Made by a program: the position numbers and the translations under genes
Source of the DNA: Paenibacillus arenilitoris
GTDB taxonomy: Bacteria; Bacillota; Bacilli; Paenibacillales; Paenibacillaceae
Length of the DNA stretch: 64,000 nt
Assembly (NCBI RefSeq): GCF_014705655.1
Contig: NZ_JACXIY010000016.1
Location: 62,001-126,000 of the forward strand
Reading direction: 5' to 3'
Shown: positions 28,751 to 35,661 of the stretch, one piece after another
Numbering within the stretch: the first letter of the stretch is position 1
Layout: every line of letters begins with the position of its first letter
Notes under the pieces: generated by a model
Database searches by the model: none
Told to the model about the DNA's origin: nothing
The model's input: the letters and a program-made list of their open reading frames with translations, nothing else

Positions 28751-30497
28751 TCGAATCCCTCGTTTCATACGGAAGCATCAAGATCACCTTCGTCCCTTCG
28801 TTCGGCGCGCTTTCGACGGATAAGCCGTAGGCTTCGCCGTACAGCAGCTTGATGCGGTCCTCGATATTTTTCAGTCCCAGACCCGAGCCCTTCGGCTTCA
28901 CTTGCCCGCTCAGCAGCTGCTCCAGAAACGGCTTCTCCATTCCCGGACCGTTATCCTCGACCGATATGCATACCATATCGTCCATGACATAGGCGCGAAT
29001 TTGGATCGTGCAGGCTTCGATCATTTGCTCGAGTCCGTAATTAATCGCATTCTCGACAAGCGGCTGCAAAGACAGCTTCGGAATGCGGGCAGACAGCAAT
29101 TTGTCCGGCACATTGACATGAAAGTCGAGCCTTTCCTCGAACCGGTATTTTTGGATCGTGACGTAATGATTCACGATTTCCAGCTCCTTGGACAGCGGAA
29201 TGAGCGGCTCTTTCAAATTGAGAGACGTCCGGAGCAGAGAGCCGAGCGCTTCGACCATTTGGGAAATATGCGTCTGGTTGCTCAGCTTCGCCGACCAGTT
29301 GATGGATTCCAGCGTGTTGTACAAAAAATGAGGGTTGATTTGGGCCTGCAGCGCTTTGAATTCCGTATCGCGAATCGTGAGCTGCTTGATGTAATTCTCG
29401 TGGATCAAGTCATTGATCCGCTCCACCATGATCCGGAAATTGCGGTGCATCTGCCCCGCCTCGTCCATCGCGAGCGCCCGGCCGTTCGGTTCGTCCGCGT
29501 ACTCGAAATGGCCGAGCTGTACCCGCCTCATCTTCGCGTTCAGCCTCTCGATCGGCTCGGTAATGCCGTTCGCGAAGCCGACGGCGACTAATAGAATGGC
29601 GATGAACAGCACGATAAAAATAATGATGATCGTATTCTTCACCTTGACGACCCGCTCGAAAATGCTGTCGAACGGAATAAGCGTATAATAGGTCCACTCC
29701 GTGTTGGAGGAGGCGACGTACGTGACGAAATATTTTTTGCCGCCTGTCTGAATGACCTTGTAGCCCTCTCTTCCGGACAGCCCGGTCAGCCGATCGATCG
29801 GAAATTCCGACGCTTCCGGGTAGACCGCTTCGTTGTTCTTCATAATGATAAGTCTGGCGTCGTTGCTGTTGATGCCTTTGGCGAAATCGGCGAACACCTT
29901 GTTCATGTCGATGCGCAGCGCCAACGTTCCGATGTAATCCAGGTTCAGCTGCTGAAACGAACGCACCTCGCGGGCCGCGATCAACGATTTGTCGTTCCCG
30001 GCGGGCGCGATCCACGTATTGCCGCCAAGGTTGACCGCCGTGCTTTCCTTGAACCGGGCTAACCGGTCCTTGCCGACGGTAATGGAATTGGCCCCGACCG
30101 CGTACTCGTTGTCGTACACGTCGTAGAGCTGCGCGGAGAGCACGTATTTATCAAGCGCCCCGAGGTCGACCATCCTCTCCCGGACCGTCGTGCGCGCCTC
30201 GTAGTCGTCGTAATCGGTTTGGCCGCTTTTGATCGACCGCAAATAATGCTGGATCGTCGGATCGGTCGCGAGCCGGAAGGTCAGCTTCTCCATTTTGTTC
30301 AGTTCGTTCTCGATGTTCAGCGTCGACAGCCGCAGCGCTTTGGCCGATTGCTCATAAATTTCCTGATCGTAGAAATCGAAGGCGTAGCGCTGTACGACGA
30401 TGCCGAGCACGGCTACGACGAGCATGATCACCGAAATAAGCACGAACATTTTATGTTTGATGCGCAAATTCATATAAAGCGCTTTCAGACGGGCCAT
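28743..30497 (-). CDS. Sensor histidine kinase (YesM-like)
   Basis: 584 aa. Membrane helix near 16-40, a roughly 240-residue extracytoplasmic dCache-like sensor, second helix near 290-312, HAMP, then the internal histidine kinase motif INPHFLYNTLESINW and HATPase (ENAINYG, DNGPGM, GSGLGLKNIEDRI). This class senses extracellular sugars, often through the solute-binding protein. GGAGG precedes the ATG. Translationally overlapping with the regulator gene. Confidence 0.92.
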   Translation of the reverse strand: MARLKALYMNLRIKHKMFVLISVIMLVVAVLGIVVQRYAFDFYDQEIYEQSAKALRLSTLNIENELNKMEKLTFRLATDPTIQHYLRSIKSGQTDYDDYEARTTVRERMVDLGALDKYVLSAQLYDVYDNEYAVGANSITVGKDRLARFKESTAVNLGGNTWIAPAGNDKSLIAAREVRSFQQLNLDYIGTLALRIDMNKVFADFAKGINSNDARLIIMKNNEAVYPEASEFPIDRLTGLSGREGYKVIQTGGKKYFVTYVASSNTEWTYYTLIPFDSIFERVVKVKNTIIIIFIVLFIAILLVAVGFANGITEPIERLNAKMRRVQLGHFEYADEPNGRALAMDEAGQMHRNFRIMVERINDLIHENYIKQLTIRDTEFKALQAQINPHFLYNTLESINWSAKLSNQTHISQMVEALGSLLRTSLNLKEPLIPLSKELEIVNHYVTIQKYRFEERLDFHVNVPDKLLSARIPKLSLQPLVENAINYGLEQMIEACTIQIRAYVMDDMVCISVEDNGPGMEKPFLEQLLSGQVKPKGSGLGLKNIEDRIKLLYGEAYGLSVESAPNEGTKVILMLPYETRDSNV

Positions 30498-30564
30498 GCG
30501 AGTCGCCTCCTTTCCGCATTAACGCTAAATCGCCGTTCGATGAAAAATCGCCGTTCGCCGGGTA

Positions 30565-30600
30565 GAAGAAAAGAGCGTCCCGCTTAGGAGACCGCTCTTT
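30565..30600 (-). terminator. Terminator of the FtsJ-like methyltransferase gene
   Basis: Minus strand stem AAAGAGCG/CGCTCTTT starting at the stop codon, followed by TTTTCTTCT. The 8-T run on the other strand lies within the gene end and has no plus-strand gene to terminate. Confidence 0.6.
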
Positions 30601-31615
30601 ATTTTTTTTGAAGGTGCAATGTAATTTCTTCGCGGTTATGGAACAGCTGCTTCGCCTTCCCGAGCACGAACGCGGTCGACAGCCGGGAGATGACGTCCCG
30701 GATCGTCTGAAGCGGCTTGCGATGCATCAGCTTGACGGTTATGACGGCCGTCGCTCCCTTCGCGAGCGCCGGCTCCAGATCGAGAACGAGCCTGCACATT
30801 TGCATCGGACTCCAGCTCATGTCGCATACGAGCAAATCGAACGCTCCGGCATCGAACTTGACATCCGAAGCGTTCCGCTTCACGTAGGTCAGCGTCGGGT
30901 ATTCCAGCAAGGACGGATGCAGCTCCGCCGGGTCGACGGCCGTTACGCGTAGGCCGCGCTCCAGCAGGAGCGACGTCCAACCACCCGGCGCGGCGCCGAC
31001 GTCGAGCGCGTTGCGATGCTTCGCGTAATTTAAGCCGAACGCCCGCTCCGCCTCCAGCAGCTTGAACTTGGCGCGGGATACTTGCCCTTCCTCGCGCTGG
31101 AAGCGAACGGCGCCGCCCGGCCAGTCCGACAGCATGTCCTGCGGCGTGCCGAAGCCGGCGTATAGCTGGCTATCCGCGGCGTAGATCGCGATGATCATAT
31201 CCGGCTGCTGCACGGCCGGCTCCGCGTCGATTTCTTCCAGCACGGCATCCAGAATCGCCTTCGTATCGGCCGCCGAATACACGTAGACCGTCTTCGGCGT
31301 GCGCCGGATATGCACCGCCGTCCGCTTGTTCTCCAAAGCAAGAACGGCATTGCGCACCATGGACGACAACCGCTCCAGATCGTCGGCGTTTCCTTCGATC
31401 TCGAGCGTCCGGTCGACCGGCTGAATGTGCCGCAGGAAGATCGGCTCCTGCTGGCGGATCGCCTGCAGCGTCTCGTTCCGATCGAGCGGACTGTTCATCA
31501 TGAACACTTCCCCCGCCGCCAGCTGCGTGAAGGTCGCGCCGTCGATTAGTCGACGCAGCTCCTCGATCGCGTACGGGGCATAACCTTGATTCGCCGTTCC
31601 GATCCATTGGCTCAA
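30599..31615 (-). CDS. FtsJ-like SAM-dependent methyltransferase (RlmM-type)
   Basis: About 338 aa. C-terminal Rossmann methyltransferase domain with SAM motif LDVGAAPGGWTSLLLERG, VTAVDPAEL and acidic DLLVCDMSWSP, plus conserved Lys in VITVKL, matching the K-D-K-type FtsJ/RlmM rRNA 2'-O-methyltransferases; the N-terminal 170 residues contain a possible THUMP-like region. The start is a TTG at 31615 with GAGG 8 nt upstream; the open frame continues upstream to 31807 only because the repeat region happens to be open. Probably methylates RNA, target unproven. Confidence 0.82.
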   Translation of the reverse strand: MSQWIGTANQGYAPYAIEELRRLIDGATFTQLAAGEVFMMNSPLDRNETLQAIRQQEPIFLRHIQPVDRTLEIEGNADDLERLSSMVRNAVLALENKRTAVHIRRTPKTVYVYSAADTKAILDAVLEEIDAEPAVQQPDMIIAIYAADSQLYAGFGTPQDMLSDWPGGAVRFQREEGQVSRAKFKLLEAERAFGLNYAKHRNALDVGAAPGGWTSLLLERGLRVTAVDPAELHPSLLEYPTLTYVKRNASDVKFDAGAFDLLVCDMSWSPMQMCRLVLDLEPALAKGATAVITVKLMHRKPLQTIRDVISRLSTAFVLGKAKQLFHNREEITLHLQKK

Positions 31616-31639
31616 TGACTTTTCCTCTTTCGTAATTAT

Positions 31640-31700
31640 TTCGATCCCTCCCAAACCGAAACCCTTCGATCCCTCCCAAACCCTCCCTTCCAAGGGAGGG
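31640..31700. repeat. Short direct repeats and palindrome next to the tandem repeat
   Basis: The 18-mer TTCGATCCCTCCCAAACC occurs twice (31640-31657 and 31665-31682), followed by the perfect palindrome CCCTCCCTT-CC-AAGGGAGGG (31681-31700). All lie just upstream of the methyltransferase start. Confidence 0.8.
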
Positions 31701-31759
31701 CCCCAAGGACTGCGTCCTCTGGACACCTGCAATTGAATGAACATGAGAGCCACAGAGAC

Positions 31760-32059
31760 GGATGTGAGCAGATTTGTACTAGGACCGCTTTCGTCCCTTC
31801 GGGACACGCTTTCAGTTGGTGCGCTAGTGCAACCTTGTATAGATCATGAGTAACGTATGTGCCCAAGAGATGGGTGTTAGCAGATTTGAGCTAGGACCGC
31901 TTCGGTCCCTTTCGGGACACGCTTCCAGGTGGGGCACTCGTGCAACCTTGTATAGATCATGAGTAACGTATGTGCCCAAGAGATGGGTGTTAGCAGATTT
32001 GAGCTAGGACCGCTTCCGTCCCTTTCGGGACACGCTTCCAGGTGGTGCGCAAGTGCAAC
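31760..32059. repeat. 113-bp tandem repeat, about 2.6 copies, in a 635-nt gene-free gap
   Basis: Units start at GTGCAACC: 31827-31939 and 31940-32052 are nearly identical (period exactly 113), and a diverged partial unit covers about 31760-31826. Each unit holds the nested inverted repeats GGACCG/CGGTCC and GTCCC/GGGAC. The gap 31616-32250 holds no convincing gene; short frames through the repeats have no ribosome site. Confidence 0.9.
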
Positions 32060-32171
32060 AACAGCTTTACTTTATGATCGTACAAATCCTGAGCGCGTGT
32101 ACAGGTGCAGTTAATGGAAATCCGCCGATTCGTCCGCCCTGCAGCCTTTCATCCGGGTCGACAACGACGAA

Positions 32172-32235
32172 GGACAAAGGGCTTGTCCAATCCGTATGAA
32201 GCGCTCTAGGACTCCTCCCTTGAAGGGAGAAGTCC
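32172..32235. repeat. Paired inverted repeats downstream of the cREC gene
   Basis: Two hairpins: GGACAA/TTGTCC (32172-32188) and GGACT..CTCCCTT-g-AAGGGAG..AGTCC (32209-32235). The CTCCCTT core recurs in the palindrome at 31681-31700. The second lies just after the cREC gene stop but lacks a T tract. Confidence 0.7.
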
Positions 32236-32250
32236 GTCTGGTCACTCTTG

Positions 32251-32586
32251 TTAAGGCGTCTCCGAAATTTGGCGGATAAGCGACTCCGGCATCGGGCCGT
32301 TGTGGAGCTTGATATGGGACGGCGCGCTCGTCGAGAGCGTATGGTACATTTGCATGCGGCCGGCCGCGCTGGACGTATGCAAATAAATCTCCTCCGGATA
32401 TCGGCCGGTTTCCACGATGTGACGTACCACTTCATAGCCGGTAGGCTGCGCCCAGCCCAGGTCGTAATCCAGCGACAAAATGCCGACCGCTTCGAGATCG
32501 AGCAGCTGCTTGCACTCCTCCGCATTTAAGGCCGGGACGAAGCCTTTCGGACATGGGCGATAATCGTCTAAGTATACATGAATCAT
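32251..32586 (-). CDS. Cyclic-phosphate processing receiver (cREC) domain protein
   Basis: About 111 aa single-domain protein. IHVYLDDYRPCPKGF at the N-terminus and ILSLDYDLG...PTGYEVVRHI match the cREC family, a receiver-like fold predicted from comparative genomics to bind or process cyclic-phosphate RNA ends or nucleotides. The DD and D-Y-D residues would form the acidic pocket. Start ATG 32586 with GGAGG 8 nt upstream. It stands downstream of a DNA glycosylase gene (44 nt after its stop), so it may share a transcript. No biochemical role is established that I know of. Confidence 0.8.
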   Translation of the reverse strand: MIHVYLDDYRPCPKGFVPALNAEECKQLLDLEAVGILSLDYDLGWAQPTGYEVVRHIVETGRYPEEIYLHTSSAAGRMQMYHTLSTSAPSHIKLHNGPMPESLIRQISETP

Positions 32587-32629
32587 GAATGAAGCCTCCA
32601 TTCTAATAATGGATGACATGCTCGCTTAT

Positions 32630-33445
32630 TCATTGATTGGTTTGGAAGCCCGGGCTGAAATAGGCCTTGCGCCCCGATACGTCGACGGTCTCGATCGCGC
32701 TGCCGGTCTGTCCGCACGGCTCCCCTTCCCGATCGAACACCTTCAAGTGCCGGCTGTAGCCGCCGGTCAACTCGTCTCCCTCGCTGAACGGATGAACGCC
32801 TGCGCCGCCGTATGAAATCGCTTCCTTTAATATTTTATGCATCGATTGATACAGTCGTTCCCAGGCATCCTGTCCAAGCGACGGAATTTTCGCGTCGGGG
32901 CGAATCGCCGCGTCATGGCAAATCTCGTCCGAATAGACGGTGCCGATTCCCGTAATGACGGTTTGATCCATAAGCGCGGATTTGATGGCGCCGCGTTTCT
33001 TGGCGAAGCGCGCGATAAACTTCTCGAGCGTCAGCCGTTTATCGAACGGATCCGGTCCTAAAGCGCCGAGCCGCTCCTCAACCTCCTTCACGGACAGCAG
33101 CTGCAAATCGCCGGTCTTCAGTCCGACGAGGTACAGGATGCGATCGCCGAAACGAATCTTCGCCGACGCCGTTCGGCCCGGCTTGTCCTCTTCGGATCCC
33201 GCGTACAAATAAGCGCCGTGGGATAACTGGACAAGCAGACGCTTGCCGTTGTCCAAATGAAAAACCAAATGCTTGCCGCGTCGTTCGACGAACCATAGCG
33301 CCTTCAAAGCGATGTCGCGTTCCAGCTGATCGGTGCCCGTCTGCGACACTTTTTCTTTCAACACTTCGATACCGGTTATTTGAGCTCCGGCGAATTGCTC
33401 CGCTAGCTTAGCCCGGTATACGTCCAATTCCGGCAGTTCCTGCAT
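32630..33445 (-). CDS. Fpg/Nei-family DNA glycosylase, atypical
   Basis: 271 aa. Fold signatures are present: N-terminal ELPELDVYRAKL, beta-hairpin Lys in RRGKHLVFHLDNG, helix-two-turn-helix with TGIGTVYSDEICHDAAI, and the GRKAYFSPGFQ hairpin with Arg. Two departures: the protein starts Met-Gln-Glu-Leu-Pro instead of Met-Pro-Glu-Leu-Pro, so the N-terminal proline nucleophile of Fpg/Nei is Gln; and the C-terminal finger has one Cys (EPCGQTG) instead of four, so it is zincless. The ATG is fixed by the upstream purine-rich site and no alternative gives an N-terminal Pro. It may act as a monofunctional glycosylase or DNA-binding protein. Confidence 0.82.
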   Translation of the reverse strand: MQELPELDVYRAKLAEQFAGAQITGIEVLKEKVSQTGTDQLERDIALKALWFVERRGKHLVFHLDNGKRLLVQLSHGAYLYAGSEEDKPGRTASAKIRFGDRILYLVGLKTGDLQLLSVKEVEERLGALGPDPFDKRLTLEKFIARFAKKRGAIKSALMDQTVITGIGTVYSDEICHDAAIRPDAKIPSLGQDAWERLYQSMHKILKEAISYGGAGVHPFSEGDELTGGYSRHLKVFDREGEPCGQTGSAIETVDVSGRKAYFSPGFQTNQ

Positions 33446-33487
33446 GAAAGCTCTCTTCCTTCCTATGCCTTTCGGTATTTCGGTTTG

Positions 33488-34300
33488 TCAGTTCGCTCGA
33501 TGTTCGGCAATATACGCGAGAAGCTCGCCGAGATCCTTGCACACGACATCCGGCCTGCAGCCAGCCTGAAGAGCGTAGTCATCGATGTTTTGTTCGGTGG
33601 TAAGGCCGGTCAGGACCAGCAGCGTGCCGCAGCCCGCCGCTTTGCCGAAGGCGATGTCGGTCGCGAGGTTGTCCCCGATTACCCAGGTTTCTTCCGCCGT
33701 TAGCCCGATGCTCCTCAAAGAATAGTCCATCAAAATCGAGGACGGCTTGCCGATTAGCGTAGGCTCCTTGCCCCCTGCCGCCCTCAGCATCGCGCCGATC
33801 GATCCCGCTCCCGGAATAAGCCCGTCGCCGGAAGGCAGCAGCAAATCGGGATTCGTCAAGACGAACTCGGCGCCTTCATGAATAAATCTTACCGCTTTCG
33901 CCAGCCGTTCATACGTAAGCGAGCGGTCGATGCCCTGCAGCACGAAATCCGGCCGTTCCTCCGTAAGCCGCAATCCCGCTTCCTGGGCCGCACTCCTCAG
34001 CCCGGCCTCGCCGACGACAAAAACGGAGGCTCCTGGCTTCATACCCGCGATATGCTTCGCGGCCGCGTGCGCCGAGGTGCACACTTCCGCCGCCTCCGCC
34101 GGAATTCCCATATTTCTAAGCCGTTCGGCTACGTCTTCGGGCGATGCCGACGAATTGTTCGTCACGAACCGATACGGCAGCGACGAGTCGCGCATGTACG
34201 CGATCAACGTATCCGCCCCGTCGATCCGATGATGGCCATGATATAAGGTGCCGTCCAAATCGATTAAAAATCCGCGCATTTTTGGACTTATGCCGGTCAT
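33488..34300 (-). CDS. HAD-superfamily phosphatase, NagD/YutF-like
   Basis: About 270 aa, HAD type IIA. Motif I DLDGTLYHG (nucleophile Asp), motif II FVTNNSSASPEDV, Lys in LIGKPSSIL, motif IV GDNLATDIAFG. Probably dephosphorylates small sugar or nucleotide phosphates. Start ATG 34300 with GGAGG 7 nt upstream, overlapping the mrfB stop (ATGA); longer frames would lie within mrfB. Downstream of mrfAB, so in the same operon. Confidence 0.9.
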   Translation of the reverse strand: MTGISPKMRGFLIDLDGTLYHGHHRIDGADTLIAYMRDSSLPYRFVTNNSSASPEDVAERLRNMGIPAEAAEVCTSAHAAAKHIAGMKPGASVFVVGEAGLRSAAQEAGLRLTEERPDFVLQGIDRSLTYERLAKAVRFIHEGAEFVLTNPDLLLPSGDGLIPGAGSIGAMLRAAGGKEPTLIGKPSSILMDYSLRSIGLTAEETWVIGDNLATDIAFGKAAGCGTLLVLTGLTTEQNIDDYALQAGCRPDVVCKDLGELLAYIAEHRAN

Positions 34301-35661
34301 AGAAGTTCCTCCCCCAAAAAAGTCGCCGGTTCGGCCCTGCGCGCCGTTGCCGCCTCCGCTTTCCGGCGCAGCCGCGCGATCCGATTCCGCAAAGCCTCGA
34401 GCTCCGCGCGTTTCTTCGCGTCTCGCCGGACGAGCATCGCCTGATTCGTCGCATGCTCGAAGGCCGCATCCGCATAGCCGAGAGCGGAATCGAAATCTTT
34501 GAGCTTGTGCTCGTAATACATGGCCAGTTCGATGTTCGCTTCCATAGCGGCCGCGCCATAATTCGACAACGCTCTTAAAACAGTCTTCTGCCACAATAAC
34601 ACAGCGCGTGCCCAATTTCCAGCCTTCTTATCGCGCGCGGCAAGCATTAGCAGCGTGGCCGGATTCGCTTCCTCCGTCCGCGCGGCCAGCTCGAATAATT
34701 GCTCGGGCAGCGCCGGAATGCCCATCTTCTCCAGCCAAAGTCCGGTACGGACCAACTCCTCGGGCTCCTTCGGAAGCGGAATGAACGGCTGGAAACGGCC
34801 GTTCAGCAAATGCCCGAACCGAATCGCGAGCGCGGCAAGCGACAGCATGTCGATTTCGTTATGGCGAAATACGCCAGCAAGCGGCGAGGGGTCGCCGTCC
34901 GCCAAAAACTGAAAATAGAGCTGCGGGGCAAGCGAGCCCGGCACGTCGTCTTCCCGATGAATGCCCAGCCGCTCTTCTTCCACGTAGCTCAGCTTGCACG
35001 AAGCGAGCGTATTGCGCCATACCGAACGCGCCGGATGCAGAAAATCGAGATGCCTCGGCTCCCATACGTTCCGGCCCAAGCCGTTCATTATAAACCGGCT
35101 TTGCACGAGCGGCCAGTCGAACGTCTTGCCGTTATACGTAGCGAGATACGTAAACTTGGGCAGCTTCTCCGCCAAATAAGCGAGCATCGCCCTCTCTTCC
35201 GCCGGATGGCGGATCAAGGCTTGCTCGATCGTAAAGCGTCCTTGCGCCTCGTAGGCAATGCCGAGCATGAACGGCACGTTGCCCGTTCCGACGCCAAGAC
35301 CCGTCGTCTCCAGGTCGAGGAAGAGCACCTGCTCCGCGGACGCGTTCGCGCCGGGATGGAAGGCGGACAAGCCCGGTGCCGCTTGGCGAAGCTCCTCAAT
35401 CGCATGCAGCCCGTGCCGGTAGTCGGCCGGATAGTCGACCTTGCGCAGCAGGAAGCTGCCGGCATCGTTCGTAAGCAGCTTCACGCCGATTCGGTCCCAA
35501 ACCGGCGATAGGCCGTCATCCGACGAATCGGCTGCGCGGCGATCCGTTTCCTCGGAATCGATAGCAGCCGAAGCTGAGGCCGGCTCCTCCGTTTTCCGGT
35601 CGGCCGGCGCCTCGGAGGAATGGCCGCGCAGCCGCATCATGCGATCCTTTAATCCGCTCAT
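34297..35661 (-). CDS. mrfB: Exonuclease MrfB (YprB family)
   Basis: About 454 aa. RNase-H-like DEDD exonuclease domain starting FLDLETTG (D116, E118) with later LATYNGKTFDWPL and HNEIDMLSLAAL, followed by a helical tetratricopeptide-like C-terminal part. In B. subtilis YprA-YprB were renamed MrfAB, the helicase-exonuclease pair that repairs mitomycin C adducts independently of UvrABC. Start ATG 35661 overlaps the mrfA stop (ATGA). Confidence 0.88.
   Translation of the reverse strand: MSGLKDRMMRLRGHSSEAPADRKTEEPASASAAIDSEETDRRAADSSDDGLSPVWDRIGVKLLTNDAGSFLLRKVDYPADYRHGLHAIEELRQAAPGLSAFHPGANASAEQVLFLDLETTGLGVGTGNVPFMLGIAYEAQGRFTIEQALIRHPAEERAMLAYLAEKLPKFTYLATYNGKTFDWPLVQSRFIMNGLGRNVWEPRHLDFLHPARSVWRNTLASCKLSYVEEERLGIHREDDVPGSLAPQLYFQFLADGDPSPLAGVFRHNEIDMLSLAALAIRFGHLLNGRFQPFIPLPKEPEELVRTGLWLEKMGIPALPEQLFELAARTEEANPATLLMLAARDKKAGNWARAVLLWQKTVLRALSNYGAAAMEANIELAMYYEHKLKDFDSALGYADAAFEHATNQAMLVRRDAKKRAELEALRNRIARLRRKAEAATARRAEPATFLGEELL

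Noticed and set aside
31616..31807. Longer methyltransferase with a 64-residue N-terminal extension
   Set aside because: The extension is a chance open frame through repeats; the TTG at 31615 has the ribosome site.
31640..32240. CRISPR array or insertion sequence
   Set aside because: Repeat units are directly adjacent with no unique spacers, and no transposase or terminal inverted repeats are present.
31636..32525. Short frames through the 113-bp repeats as genes
   Set aside because: No ribosome sites, and codon pattern follows the DNA repeat instead of protein constraint.
32067..32525. 152-codon frame overlapping the cREC gene
   Set aside because: Shadow frame of the cREC gene extended through gap sequence; no start signal.
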